A stretch of DNA of 64,000 nt from Streptomyces sp. NBC_00273. Its GTDB lineage: Bacteria; Actinomycetota; Actinomycetes; Streptomycetales; Streptomycetaceae. The notes below the pieces were generated by a model. The model had not been told where the DNA came from. It did no database searches and worked only from the letters and a program-made list of their open reading frames with translations. Position 1 is the stretch's first letter; each line of letters starts with the position of its first letter. The position numbers and the translations under genes are program-made. The stretch lies in the NCBI RefSeq assembly GCF_036178145.1, contig NZ_CP108067.1, positions 3,596,001 to 3,660,000 on the forward strand. The letters run 5' to 3'. Positions 7,663 to 18,610 of the stretch are shown one piece after another.

Positions 7663-9261
7663 TCAGGCGAGGCTGACCGTGCGCGCCGAAACGGCGCCGA
7701 TCTCGGTGGCGATGTCCGCGAGGACGTCTCCCGGAACCGGGGCGTCGACGGTGAGGACGGCGAGCGCCTCACCGTGCTCCTCGGCCCGCGCGACCTGCAT
7801 GCCCGCGATGTTCAGACCGCCCTCACCGAGGACGCGGCCGACGGCGCCGACCACACCGGGGCGGTCGGTGTAGCGCAGCACGACCATGTGGTCGGCGAGC
7901 GCCAGGTCGACGTCGTACTCGCCGACGCCGACGATCTTCTGAAGGTGCTTCGGGCCCGCGAGCGTGCCGGAGACCGAGACCTCCTGGCCGTCCGACAGGG
8001 TGCCGCGGACGGTCACCACGTTGCGGTGGTCCGGGGACTCCGAGCTGGTGGTCAGTCGGACCTCGACGCCGCGCTCCTGCGCGAACAGCGGGGCGTTGAC
8101 GTAGGAGACCGTCTCGTCGACGACGTCCTCGAAGACACCCTTGAGGGCGGAGAGTTCCAGCACCTTGACGTCGTGCTGGGTGATCTCGCCGCAGACCTCG
8201 ACGTCGAGGCGGACCGCGACCTCGCCAGCGAGGGCGGTGAAGATGCGGCCGAGCTTCTCGGCGAGCGGCAGGCCCGGACGGACGTCCTCGGCGATGACAC
8301 CGCCCTGGACGTTGACCGCGTCCGGCACGAGCTCACCGGCGAGCGCGAGGCGCACCGACTTGGCGACCGAGACACCGGCCTTCTCCTGGGCCTCGTCCGT
8401 GGACGCGCCGAGGTGCGGGGTGCAGACGACCTGGTCGAGCTCGAACAGCGGGGAGTCCGTGCAGGGCTCCTTCGCGTACACGTCGAGGCCGGCGCCGGCG
8501 ACGCGGCCCTCCTTGATGGCCGTGTACAGCGCGGCCTCGTCGACGATCCCGCCGCGGGCGGCGTTGACGATGCGGACCGACGGCTTCACCTTGTGCAGGG
8601 CCTCGTCCCCGATGAGACCGAGGGTCTCGGGGGTCTTGGGCAGGTGCACGGTGATGAAGTCGGCGACCTCCAGGAGCTCGTCCAGCGCCAGCATCTTGAC
8701 GCCCATCTGGGCGGCGCGCGCGGGCTGTACGTAGGGGTCGTACGCGACGATCTTCATGCCGAAGGCCGACATGCGCTGGGCGACCAGCACGCCGATGCGG
8801 CCGAGGCCGACGACGCCGAGGGTCTTCTCGCTGAGCTCGACACCCGTGTACTTGTTCCGCTTCCACTCGCCGTTCTTCAGGGCGGTGTTGGCCTGCGGAA
8901 TGTTGCGGGCGGTGGCGACGAGCAGGCCGCAGGCGAGCTCGGCCGCGGTCACGATGTTCGAGGTCGGCGCGTTGACGACCATCACGCCGGCCTTGGTGGC
9001 GGCGGAGACGTCCACGTTGTCCAGACCGACACCGGCGCGCGCGACGACCCGCAGCTTCTTGGCCAGGGCGATGGCCTCGGCGTCGACCTTGGTGGCGGAG
9101 CGGACGAGGATCGCGTCCACGTCGACGATCGCGGGCAGCAGCTCGGCGCGGTCCGCGCCGTTGCAGTGCCGGATCTCGAAGTCCGGGCCCAGCGCCTCGA
9201 CGGTGGCGGGCGACAGCTCTTCGGCGATGAGTACGACAGGTTTCGAGCTCACGTGGGTCAT
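7663..9261 (-). CDS. serA: D-3-phosphoglycerate dehydrogenase
   Basis: First step of serine synthesis: NAD+-dependent oxidation of 3-phosphoglycerate to 3-phosphohydroxypyruvate. 532 aa from ATG 9261 (MTHVSSKPVVLIAEEL); in-frame GTG 9252 is an alternative. It is the long form of the enzyme: catalytic and Rossmann domains (GVVGLGRIGVLVAQ; VNAARGGIVDEAAL; CTPHLGASTDEAQ) to about residue 320, an intervening regulatory domain, and a C-terminal ACT domain (VVLRYTDRPGVVGAVGRVLGE) for feedback by serine. Lies 312 bases downstream of ilvC but behind a strong terminator, so it has its own promoter. Metabolic grouping of Ser and branched-chain synthesis is common in actinobacteria. Confidence 0.95.
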   Translation of the reverse strand: MTHVSSKPVVLIAEELSPATVEALGPDFEIRHCNGADRAELLPAIVDVDAILVRSATKVDAEAIALAKKLRVVARAGVGLDNVDVSAATKAGVMVVNAPTSNIVTAAELACGLLVATARNIPQANTALKNGEWKRNKYTGVELSEKTLGVVGLGRIGVLVAQRMSAFGMKIVAYDPYVQPARAAQMGVKMLALDELLEVADFITVHLPKTPETLGLIGDEALHKVKPSVRIVNAARGGIVDEAALYTAIKEGRVAGAGLDVYAKEPCTDSPLFELDQVVCTPHLGASTDEAQEKAGVSVAKSVRLALAGELVPDAVNVQGGVIAEDVRPGLPLAEKLGRIFTALAGEVAVRLDVEVCGEITQHDVKVLELSALKGVFEDVVDETVSYVNAPLFAQERGVEVRLTTSSESPDHRNVVTVRGTLSDGQEVSVSGTLAGPKHLQKIVGVGEYDVDLALADHMVVLRYTDRPGVVGAVGRVLGEGGLNIAGMQVARAEEHGEALAVLTVDAPVPGDVLADIATEIGAVSARTVSLA

Positions 9262-9527
9262 CCTCACAAGTCCAGTGCGGACGGCCGTCCCGACGGCCGC
9301 AGGCGGTGGAGGGGGTAGCCGCGTGGAAGACGCACGACACTGTGGGCCTGACGCGTATGTGTTGAGCAGTGTAGTGGCGCAGACGGACCGGATTTCCGCC
9401 TGTACGGAAGGATCACTCTTCCGTGGTTGGCCGGGGTGGACAAGGCGTGCCCGTGAGGGCCGGATTCCCGGCACCCCGGATCCCCTGCGTCCCGGCCGTC
9501 CGGACGGCCGGGGTCCTGCGCCGATGC
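9262..9527 (-). promoter_or_regulatory. serA promoter and leader region
   Basis: No gene is seen in this stretch. A 7-bp hairpin (9282-9288 with 9293-9299, loop CCCG) lies in the probable 5' leader about 20 bases from the serA start, and a perfect 22-base palindrome centred on TCCGGA occupies 9491-9512. Both share the CGGCCGTC core. Their roles are unknown; the palindrome could be an operator or part of the ilvC termination region. Confidence 0.35.
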
Positions 9528-9566
9528 GCGGCGGGGCCGGGACCTCACGCGTCCCGGCCCCGCCGC
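9528..9566 (-). terminator. ilvC terminator
   Basis: Perfect 16-bp GC-rich stem (9528-9543 with 9551-9566), 7-base loop, starting 8 bases after the ilvC stop codon. Confidence 0.85.
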
Positions 9567-9573
9567 CACGAGA

Positions 9574-11233
<1,660 letters not shown>

Positions 11234-11264
11234 GTGGGGCGTTCTCTCTCTCGGCTCTCTCGGC

Positions 11265-13145
11265 TCAGTCGTCTTCGTTGTCGCCGAAGTCGGGACGGAC
11301 GCCCCGGGCTGCCATGACCTCGTCGTTGGAGGTGCCGGCGGCGACCATCGGCCACACCATGGCGTCCTCGTGGACGATGAAGTCGATCACGACGGTACGG
11401 TCGTTGATCGCGTTGGCCTCGGCGATGACCTTGTCCAGGTCGGCCGGGTCCTCGCAGCGCAGCGCCACGCAGCCCATGGCCTCCGACAGCTTGACGAAGT
11501 CCGGGACGCGCGTGCCCTTGCGGGGCGCGATGGACTCGCCGAGCTGGGAGCCGACCGTGTCGTGACCGGTCTCGTCGGCGTGCAGAACGGTGTTGGAGTA
11601 CCGCTGGTTGTAGAACAGGGTCTGCCACTGGCGGACCATGCCCAGCGCACCGTTGTTGATGATCGCGACCTTGATCGGGATGTTGTTCAGGGCGCAGGTG
11701 ACCAGTTCCTGATTGGTCATCTGGAAGCAGCCGTCGCCGTCGATCGCCCAGACCGTGCGCTCGGGCATGCCGACCTTGGCGCCCATCGCGGCCGGGACCG
11801 CGTATCCCATGGTTCCGGCGCCGCCGGAGTTCAGCCAGGTGCGGGGCTCCTCGTACTTGACGAAGTGCGAGGCCCACATCTGGTGCTGGCCGACGCCCGC
11901 CGCGAAGATCGTGCTCTTCGGCGCCAGCGCGCCGATCCGCTCGATGACCTGCTGCGGGGAGAGGCTGCCGTCGGCGGGCAGGTCGTAGCCCAGCGGGTAG
12001 GTCTCGCGCCAGCGGCTGAGGTCGTTCCACCAGGCGGCGTAGTCGCCGGCGTTGCCCTCGGTGTGCTCGGCCTGGACGGCCTGGATCAGGTCCGCGATGA
12101 CCTCGCGGGCGTCTCCGACGATCGGGACGTCGACCGCGCGGTTCTTGCCGATCTCGGCGGGGTCGATGTCCGCGTGGATGATCTTGGCGAACGGGGCGAA
12201 GCTGTCCAGCTTGCCGGTGACGCGGTCGTCGAAGCGGGTGCCGAGGGCGATCAGCAGGTCCGACTTCTGCAGCGCGGTGACACCGGTGACGGAGCCGTGC
12301 ATGCCCGGCATGCCGACGTGCAGCGGGTGGCTGTCGGGGAAGGAGCCCAGCGCCATCAGGGTGGTGCACACGGGGACGCCGGTCAGCTCGGCGAGGACCT
12401 TGAGCTCGGCGGTCGCGCCGGACTTCATGACGCCGCCGCCGACGTACAGGACCGGGCGCTTGGCCTGGCAGATGAGCTTGGCGGCCTCGCGGATCTGCTT
12501 GGCGTGCGGCTTGGTGACCGGCCGGTAACCGGGGAGGTCCTGGGAGGGCGGCCACGAGAAGGTGGTCTTCGCCTGCAGGGCGTCCTTGGCGATGTCGACG
12601 AGGACGGGGCCCGGACGACCGGTGGCCGCGATGTGGAACGCCTCGGCGATCGTCCTCGGGATGTCTTCGGCCCTGGTGACCAGGAAGTTGTGCTTGGTGA
12701 TCGGCATGGTGATGCCGACGATGTCCGCCTCCTGGAAGGCGTCGGTACCGATCGCCTTGGAGGAGACCTGCCCGGTGATCGCGACGAGCGGGACGGAGTC
12801 CATGTGCGCGTCGGCGATCGGGGTGACGAGGTTCGTGGCGCCCGGTCCGGACGTGGCCATACAGACGCCGACCTTGCCGGTGGCCTGCGCGTAGCCGGTG
12901 GCGGCGTGACCGGCCCCCTGCTCGTGACGGACCAGGATGTGACGGACCTTCTTGGAGTCCATCATCGGGTCGTACGCGGGGAGGATGGCGCCGCCCGGAA
13001 TGCCGAAGACGGTGTCGCACCCCACCTCTTCGAGAGAGCGGATGAGGGACTGCGCGCCCGTGACGTGCTCAACTGCGGCGGACTGCTGTCCGCCGGAACG
13101 GGGCCGCGGCTGCGGATGGTGGGCCCCGGTGGCCTGCTCGGTCAT
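11265..13145 (-). CDS. ilvB: Acetolactate synthase, large catalytic subunit
   Basis: ThDP-, Mg- and FAD-dependent condensation of pyruvate with pyruvate or 2-oxobutyrate, first common step of branched-chain amino acid synthesis. 626 aa from ATG 13145 ([10 protein letters not shown]), chosen over ATG 13151 because GAAGAG lies at better spacing. The ThDP-activating Glu is in [15 protein letters not shown]; the diphosphate-binding motif is [12 protein letters not shown]...NN. Transcription is probably set by the leader peptide/attenuator immediately upstream. Followed by ilvN and ilvC. Confidence 0.96.
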   Translation of the reverse strand: MTEQATGAHHPQPRPRSGGQQSAAVEHVTGAQSLIRSLEEVGCDTVFGIPGGAILPAYDPMMDSKKVRHILVRHEQGAGHAATGYAQATGKVGVCMATSGPGATNLVTPIADAHMDSVPLVAITGQVSSKAIGTDAFQEADIVGITMPITKHNFLVTRAEDIPRTIAEAFHIAATGRPGPVLVDIAKDALQAKTTFSWPPSQDLPGYRPVTKPHAKQIREAAKLICQAKRPVLYVGGGVMKSGATAELKVLAELTGVPVCTTLMALGSFPDSHPLHVGMPGMHGSVTGVTALQKSDLLIALGTRFDDRVTGKLDSFAPFAKIIHADIDPAEIGKNRAVDVPIVGDAREVIADLIQAVQAEHTEGNAGDYAAWWNDLSRWRETYPLGYDLPADGSLSPQQVIERIGALAPKSTIFAAGVGQHQMWASHFVKYEEPRTWLNSGGAGTMGYAVPAAMGAKVGMPERTVWAIDGDGCFQMTNQELVTCALNNIPIKVAIINNGALGMVRQWQTLFYNQRYSNTVLHADETGHDTVGSQLGESIAPRKGTRVPDFVKLSEAMGCVALRCEDPADLDKVIAEANAINDRTVVIDFIVHEDAMVWPMVAAGTSNDEVMAARGVRPDFGDNEDD

Positions 13146-13204
13146 CGGCATTCTCTTCTCGAAGCTGAGGGTTTTACGCGGATTCGACTCTGTGCCAGTG
13201 CAAC

Positions 13205-13238
13205 AAAAAACCCCTCGTGCCAGGAGGCAAGCGAGGGG
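13205..13238 (-). terminator. ilvB attenuator terminator
   Basis: On the transcript, CCCCUCG (13238-13232) pairs with CGAGGGG (13217-13211), with an inner UGCC/GGCA helix, followed directly by six U (13210-13205). T-runs are rare after Streptomyces hairpins, so this is a convincing intrinsic terminator about 60 bases before the ilvB start. Just upstream, GCGCGTCGG inside the leader gene (13293-13285) can pair with CCGACGCGC (13248-13240), the likely alternative structure. Confidence 0.85.
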
Positions 13239-13280
13239 AGCGCGTCGGGGGTGTTGAGCGGGGACATGCAGGTCCCAGCT

Positions 13281-13322
13281 TCAGCCGACGCGCTTTCCAA
13301 GTACGAGAATTCGGGTGCGCAT
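13281..13322 (-). CDS. ilvB leader peptide MRTRILVLGKRVG
   Basis: A 13-codon gene, ATG 13322 to TGA 13281, with GGAGG about 9 bases upstream (inside 13344-13350). It encodes consecutive Ile-Leu-Val-Leu codons, the three amino acids made by the pathway. Leader peptides of this kind are known for ilvB operons of Streptomyces and Corynebacterium, where slow translation at these codons prevents formation of the downstream terminator. The attenuator hairpin follows 42 bases downstream. Too short for normal gene calling, but position, codons and RNA structure agree. Confidence 0.9.
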   Translation of the reverse strand: MRTRILVLGKRVG

Positions 13323-13355
13323 GGCATTGACCCTCCCTCTGGCGGGAGGGTGATG

Positions 13356-16253
13356 TCAAGTAGGTGGGACGGGCGTCTCATTATGTGAGCCTCTAAGGAT
13401 GGCCATCGAGCCTCCGGGGGATCCGCCGGCCAGTGCGGGGTGGGCCGCTCCGCCCGGTACTGGGAACGTACCGCGCACCAGCGCACGGCGCAGCCTGTAC
13501 TCGTCGAGCGGGCCGGAAAAAGCCATTCCCTGGCCGTGCGTGCACCCCATCGCGCGCAGCGCCAGGACCTGCTCGGGCAGGTCCACCCCGTCCGCGACGG
13601 ACCGCATGCCGAGGTCGTTTGCGATCCGCAAGAGACCTGCAGTGATCTTGTGCAGGCGGGCGGACTCGACCACCCCCTCCACCAGGCCCCGGTCCAGCTT
13701 GAGCATGTCCACGGGGAGGCGGCGCAGTGCGCTGATGGCCGCGTAGCCGCTGCCGAAGCCGTCCAGGGCGATGCCCACCCCGAGCCGGTGCAGGGCGGCC
13801 AGGCGGCGCTCCAGGTCGTCGAAGGGCACTCTGGGGTCGGATACGGCGAGCTCCAGCACGAGGGCCCCGGAAGGCAGCCCGTGCCGGGCCAACAGGGCCT
13901 CCACGGAGCCGAGCGGCATGGACCGGTCCAGGAGCCGCTGGGCGGTCATCCGCACGGCCACGGGTACGTCGTGCCCGGCGCGGTGCCGGTCGGCGGCCTG
14001 CTCCACGGCCTCCTCCAGCAGCCATCGTCCCAGCTCGGCGGTGCGCGAGGCGTCGTGGCCGGCGGCGCCTGAGCCGCCGCCCCCACCGGTACCGCCCTCG
14101 CTGTACTCGGCGACCCGGAGGAACTCCGCCGGGGTGAAGAGGATCCCCTGGGCGGAGCGCCAGCGGGCCTGCGCGGCGACGGCCGACACCTCACCGGTGG
14201 CCAGAGAGACCACGGGCTGGTGCAGCAGGGCGAACTCGCCCTCGTGCAGTGCCGTCCGCAGCCGGCCGGCCAGCTCGGCCTTGCGCACGACCTCGGCCTG
14301 CATCTGGGGGGCGTACATCTCGACGCGGTCCTTGCCGCCGGCCTTGGCCCGGTACATCGCGAGATCCGCATTGCGCATCAGGTCCGAAGGGGTGATGCCG
14401 GGGTCGGCGAAGGCGGCTCCGATGCTCGCCGCGACCCGGACCTCGCTGCCGCCGATCCGGTACGGCTGGGAGAGCGTGGTGCGCAGCCGGTCGGCGATCT
14501 CGCGCACCTGATACTCGCGGGCGCTGGGGTCGCGGTTGCCGTCGCCCAGGATCAGTGCGGCGAACTCGTCGCCGCCGAGGCGGGCCGCGGTGTCCCCGGC
14601 CCGGACCGAGTCCTGGAGCCTGCGCGCGGCTTCGACGAGCAGTTCGTCGCCGGCCTGGTGGCCGATGGTGTCGTTGACCGCCTTGAAGCCGTCGAGGTCG
14701 ATGAAGAGCACGGCGGTGCTGTGGTCGCCCGCGCGCCGGCCGGTCAGGGCCTGGCGCACGCGCCGGGTGAACAGGGCCCGGTTGGGCAGGTCGGTCAGCG
14801 GATCGTGTTCGGCGCTGTGCTGGAGCTGGGCCTGGAGCCGGACCCGCTCGGTGACGTCCCGGCTGTTGAGGATGAGCCCGCCCTGGTGGCGGTTGACGGT
14901 GGACTCCACGTTGAGCCACTCGCCGCCGCCCGATTTGAAGCGGCATTCGATGCGGGTGGTGGGCTCCTCGGTCGGCGGTGCGGCGAGGAAGCGGCGTACC
15001 TCGTGGACCACCCGGCCGAGGTCGTCGGGGTGGATCAGGGTGGCGAGCTCGGTGCCGACCAGCTCCTCCGCCTCGCGGCCGTAGACCCCGGCGGCCGCGG
15101 GGCTGACGTAGCGCAGGGTTCCGGTGGGCGCGGCGATCATGATGACGTCGCTGGAGCCCTGGACCAGGGAGCGGAAGTGGTTCTCCTTCTGGGCCAGTTC
15201 CTGGGTCAGCGCGATGTTGTCGAGGAGCATGATGCCCTGCCGGATGACGAGGGCGAGCACGACGGTGCAGCCGGTGAAGACGACCATCCGGTCCACCTTC
15301 CTGCCGTCCACGACGTTGTACAGGATGCCGAGGGTGCACACGGCGGCCGCGAGGTACGGGGTGAGGGCGGGCAGCGAGCCGGTGATCGGGCGGCTGTGCG
15401 CCCGGTCCACGCGCGGGCGGGCGGCCGGCTCCGGGCCGGGGTGGAGGCGCCGGGCGCCCCAGGGCGCGTACGCGAGGAGCAGCGAGCCCGCGAACCAGCC
15501 TGCGTCGAGCAGCTGTCCGGACTGGTACTCGGCGCTCAGCAGGGGCGAGGTGAACAGGGCGTCGCTGAGCACGGTCAGGGCCAGCGCCGCGATGGCGGTG
15601 TTGACGGCGGAGCGGTTGGTCTCGCTGCGCCGGAAGTGCAGGACCAGGACCATCGACACGAGGGCGATGTCCAGGAGCGGGTAAGCGAGGGAGAGCGCGG
15701 CGCGCGGGACGCTGCCGGGGGCGCCGGACTGGGCGGTCCGCGCCGCGTGGGCCAGGGCCAGGCTCCAGGAGAGCGTGAGCAGGGAACCGCCGATGAGCCA
15801 GGAGTCGAGTCCGAGGCACACCCAGCCGGCGCGGGTGACCGGGCGTTTGGCGAGGACGAGCAGGCCCACGATGGCGGGCGGGGCGAAGCAGAGGAAGGCG
15901 AAGTCGGCGAGCGAGGGTTTCGGCACTTCCTCGCCCAGGATCACCTCGTACCAGCCCCAGACCGCGTTGCCGCCGGCCCCCATGAGGGAGGAGAAGGCGA
16001 AGAGCAGCCAGGCGGGGCGTTCGCGACTGTCGATCGCCCTCGCGTAGGAGTAGCAGGAGACCGCGGCGAGTAAGCCGGCCGCGCTGAGCCCGAAGTCGCC
16101 CATGATCTCGGCGACTTCCTCCGAGCCCCAGTTGAGCGCGGCGCCGACGGCGTACCCGCCGCTGACCACCGCGAGGAGCAGCTGCATCGCCAGGCCCTTG
16201 CCTCCGCCCGAGACGGACGGTCGGTTCAGGAGCGCCGCCCCCGGGGGACTCAC
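13356..16253 (-). CDS. Membrane PAS-GGDEF-EAL protein: probable diguanylate cyclase with degenerate EAL
   Basis: 965 aa from GTG 16253 behind GCGAGGGGG; ATG 16340 is in frame, but the 29 codons between have low third-position GC. About ten hydrophobic helices fill residues 1-340, then a PAS domain (about 355-470, FRSLVQGSSDVIMIAAPTG), GGDEF (ARLGGDEFAALI near residue 559) and an EAL-like domain. The cyclase motif is intact and an I-site RAGD lies exactly five residues before GGDEF, so product inhibition is expected. The EAL domain has lost its catalytic residues: EAL reads AQA, DDFGTG reads LDGFGSG, and AEGVE reads ADGVD. Predicted to make c-di-GMP, with the EAL fold perhaps only a sensor. 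CdgF-type from memory. Its stop is next to the ilvB promoter. Confidence 0.9.
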   Translation of the reverse strand: MSPPGAALLNRPSVSGGGKGLAMQLLLAVVSGGYAVGAALNWGSEEVAEIMGDFGLSAAGLLAAVSCYSYARAIDSRERPAWLLFAFSSLMGAGGNAVWGWYEVILGEEVPKPSLADFAFLCFAPPAIVGLLVLAKRPVTRAGWVCLGLDSWLIGGSLLTLSWSLALAHAARTAQSGAPGSVPRAALSLAYPLLDIALVSMVLVLHFRRSETNRSAVNTAIAALALTVLSDALFTSPLLSAEYQSGQLLDAGWFAGSLLLAYAPWGARRLHPGPEPAARPRVDRAHSRPITGSLPALTPYLAAAVCTLGILYNVVDGRKVDRMVVFTGCTVVLALVIRQGIMLLDNIALTQELAQKENHFRSLVQGSSDVIMIAAPTGTLRYVSPAAAGVYGREAEELVGTELATLIHPDDLGRVVHEVRRFLAAPPTEEPTTRIECRFKSGGGEWLNVESTVNRHQGGLILNSRDVTERVRLQAQLQHSAEHDPLTDLPNRALFTRRVRQALTGRRAGDHSTAVLFIDLDGFKAVNDTIGHQAGDELLVEAARRLQDSVRAGDTAARLGGDEFAALILGDGNRDPSAREYQVREIADRLRTTLSQPYRIGGSEVRVAASIGAAFADPGITPSDLMRNADLAMYRAKAGGKDRVEMYAPQMQAEVVRKAELAGRLRTALHEGEFALLHQPVVSLATGEVSAVAAQARWRSAQGILFTPAEFLRVAEYSEGGTGGGGGSGAAGHDASRTAELGRWLLEEAVEQAADRHRAGHDVPVAVRMTAQRLLDRSMPLGSVEALLARHGLPSGALVLELAVSDPRVPFDDLERRLAALHRLGVGIALDGFGSGYAAISALRRLPVDMLKLDRGLVEGVVESARLHKITAGLLRIANDLGMRSVADGVDLPEQVLALRAMGCTHGQGMAFSGPLDEYRLRRALVRGTFPVPGGAAHPALAGGSPGGSMAILRGSHNETPVPPT

Positions 16254-16439
16254 CGGTCCCCCTCGCCGGCTGGTTCCGGTGCAGCCCAGTCTCGGCAGCG
16301 TCGCCTCCGGCGGCCGTGCCGCATCGGATCCTTCGTCCATTGGCCGTACATCGCCCGTCGCCCCCCAAAGTGTCCGATCACTCCCCAGCGCCTGACGTTC
16401 GTGGCGCAGCCCCTTCTTCCGGACGATACACCACTTTCG

Positions 16440-16453
16440 TCACTCAGGGACAT
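16440..16453. promoter_or_regulatory. Candidate BldD box upstream of the GGDEF-EAL gene
   Basis: TCACTCAGGGACAT matches the recalled BldD consensus TNACNCWGNGTNAN at every defined position except one (A for T at position 11). BldD is the c-di-GMP-binding master repressor of Streptomyces development and is known to bind upstream of several c-di-GMP genes. The site lies 187 bases from the chosen start (100 from ATG 16340). No other gene is seen in 16254-16535. Confidence 0.45.
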
Positions 16454-16535
16454 AGTCCCTCTACTCTCCGTTACCGATCGGGGAGTTGTGCCCACTCAGA
16501 GCATTCGAGTGATTGCGGAGCGTGCGCAACAGGCG

Positions 16536-17483
16536 TCACTCGGTGATCAACACCGTGTGTTCCACCGGCTCGCCGGCGGCGAACCGGGTGAGTTGGCGGG
16601 CCAGCAGGCGCTTGGCCCTCGGCTCGAACGCCGAGCTGCTGCCGCCGACATGAGGGGTGATCAGGACGTTCGGAGCGTGCCAGAGCGGGTGGCCCGCGGG
16701 CAGCGGCTCCGGGTCGGTGACGTCGAGTGCCGCGCGCAGCCGACCCGACTCCACCTCCGCCAACAGGGACTTGGTGTCGACGACGGGACCGCGCGCCACG
16801 TTCACGAGCAGGGCGCCGTCCTTCATCCGACTGAGGAAGTCGGCGCCGACCAGCCCCCGGGTGGCGTCGGTCAGCGGTGTCACGAGGATCACCACGTCGG
16901 CCCGGGGCAGGAGCCCGGGCAGGTCGGCGAGGGTGTGCACGGGCCCGCGTCCGGTGGTCCTGGCCGTACGCGCCACCCGTGCGACCGGGCCGCATTCGAA
17001 CGCCACCAGCCGGTCCTCGATCGCGGAGCCGATCGATCCGTAGCCGATGATCAGAACCGACTTGTCGGCGAGGGCGTCGTAGAACCCGGAACGCCATTCC
17101 TCGCGGTCCTGGCCGCGCACCATGCCCGGGATGCCGCGCAGGGAGGCGAGGGTCAGCGTGAGGGCGAGTTCGGCGGTGCTGGCCGTGTGGACCCCCGCGG
17201 CGTTGCACAGCCGAACGCCCGGGCGCAGGTCACCGAGGCGGCCCAGCACGTCGTCGATGCCGGCGGTCAGGGTCTGGACGACCTGGACCGCGGGCATCGC
17301 CGCCAGCGGGCGCACGGCGACCTCGGGGGACTTCATGTAGGGCGTCACGTAGAAGACGCAGTCGGCCGGATCGGCCGGGAAGGCGTCCTCGCCGTCCCAG
17401 AGGTGGTACCGGAAGGCGTCGGGGAGGCCCTCGATCTCCTCGGCGGGGAACGGGAGCCAGACATCCGGGGTCATTGCAGTCAT
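16536..17483 (-). CDS. D-2-hydroxyacid dehydrogenase family protein
   Basis: 315 aa from ATG 17483 (MTAMTPDVWLPFP); ATG 17474 is an alternative and neither has a strong ribosome site, so it may be leaderless. The NAD-binding fingerprint is VLIIGYGSIGSAIEDRL; the catalytic Arg is in VNVARGPVVDT, Glu in DVTDPEPLPAGHPLW and His in LITPHVGGSS. Reduces a 2-keto acid or oxidises a D-2-hydroxy acid with NAD(P); substrate unknown. Divergent from the aldo/keto reductase gene. Confidence 0.88.
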   Translation of the reverse strand: MTAMTPDVWLPFPAEEIEGLPDAFRYHLWDGEDAFPADPADCVFYVTPYMKSPEVAVRPLAAMPAVQVVQTLTAGIDDVLGRLGDLRPGVRLCNAAGVHTASTAELALTLTLASLRGIPGMVRGQDREEWRSGFYDALADKSVLIIGYGSIGSAIEDRLVAFECGPVARVARTARTTGRGPVHTLADLPGLLPRADVVILVTPLTDATRGLVGADFLSRMKDGALLVNVARGPVVDTKSLLAEVESGRLRAALDVTDPEPLPAGHPLWHAPNVLITPHVGGSSSAFEPRAKRLLARQLTRFAAGEPVEHTVLITE

Positions 17484-17556
17484 GATCACGAGGCTATGCC
17501 AAGGCATCCGGATCAAGCCGTTAGTTTGATGGCCGGAGCCGGAGGGGGACGCAGGG

Positions 17557-18564
17557 GTGGAGCGCAGGGCGATCGGGGCGGGGGCGCTGACGGTGGGCGC
17601 CGTCGGCCTCGGCTGTATGCCGATGAGCTGGGCGTACGCGCCTTCGCGGCGACGGGGGCAGGAGTCGCTGGCCGCCGTGCACACGGCGCTGGACCTGGGG
17701 TCGAACCTGCTGGACACGGCCGACGTGTACGGGCCGTTCACCAATGAGCTGCTGCTCGGGCGGGTGCTGCGGGAGCGGCGGTCCGAGGCGTTCGTCTCGG
17801 CCAAGGTGGGACTGCGGGCGGGTGACCAGCACGTGGTCGCCGACGGGCGGCCCGGCTATCTGCGGCGGGCCTGCGACGCCTCGCTGCGGCGGCTGCGGAC
17901 CGATGTCATAGACCTCTACCAGCTGCACCGGGTGGATCCGGACGTGCCCGTGGAGGAGACCTGGGGGGCCATGGCCGAGCTGGTGGGCGCGGGCAAGGTG
18001 CGGGCGCTCGGGTACTGCGCGCTGGGCGCCGGGGCCGGGCCCGGGGCCGGGCGGAGCGGGGACCGGGGGTACCGGACGACCCTGCGGCACCTGGAGCGGC
18101 TCCAGCAGGTGTTCCCGGTGAGCGCGGTGCAGGCGGAGCTGTCGGTGTGGTCGCCGCAGGCGGCGTGGCAGCTGCTGCCGTGGTGCGCGGCGCGCGGGGT
18201 GGGGTTCCTGGCGGCGATGCCGCTGGGCAGCGGGTTCCTCACGGGGACCCTCACGCCGGGTGAGGGGTTCGAGCCGCAGGACGTGCGGGCCCGGCATCCG
18301 CGGTTCACGGCGGAGGCGATGGCGTCGAACCAGGTGCTGCTGGCGGGGCTGCGGCGGGTGGCCCGGCGGCACGGACCCGGAGTGACGGTCGCGCAGGTGG
18401 CCCTGGCGTGGGTGCTGGCGCAGGGGCCGCAGGTGGTGCCGGTGCCGGGGGCCGACCGGGCGCCGTGGGCGGCGGAGAACGCGCGGGCGGCGGAGGTCCG
18501 GCTGTCGGCCGGGGACCTGGTCGAGATCGCGGCCCTTCCGGTCGAAGTGGGAGCCTGGGACTGA
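17557..18564 (+). CDS. Aldo/keto reductase
   Basis: 335 aa, GTG start with GGAGGGGGA upstream. (beta/alpha)8 NADPH-dependent oxidoreductase. The catalytic tetrad is visible: DTADVYG (Asp and Tyr near 51-56), SAKVG (Lys near 87) and LYQLHRVD (His near 125); the C-terminal NADP-binding stretch is VPVPGADR. A Gly/Ala-rich insertion (GAGAGPGAGRSGDRG, about residue 157) is unusual. Substrate cannot be predicted; the family handles many aldehydes and ketones. Confidence 0.88.
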   Translation: MERRAIGAGALTVGAVGLGCMPMSWAYAPSRRRGQESLAAVHTALDLGSNLLDTADVYGPFTNELLLGRVLRERRSEAFVSAKVGLRAGDQHVVADGRPGYLRRACDASLRRLRTDVIDLYQLHRVDPDVPVEETWGAMAELVGAGKVRALGYCALGAGAGPGAGRSGDRGYRTTLRHLERLQQVFPVSAVQAELSVWSPQAAWQLLPWCAARGVGFLAAMPLGSGFLTGTLTPGEGFEPQDVRARHPRFTAEAMASNQVLLAGLRRVARRHGPGVTVAQVALAWVLAQGPQVVPVPGADRAPWAAENARAAEVRLSAGDLVEIAALPVEVGAWD

Positions 18565-18610
18565 TCCGGCACCGGCGGGGGCCGGGGTCGATCCGGGGAC
18601 GGTCGGACAA

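Noticed and set aside
13331..13350. Hairpin CCCTCCC/GGGAGGG as a terminator of the GGDEF-EAL gene
   Set aside because: Its 7-bp stem includes the GGAGG that serves the ilvB leader peptide and has no T-run, so it is better read as the leader's ribosome site.
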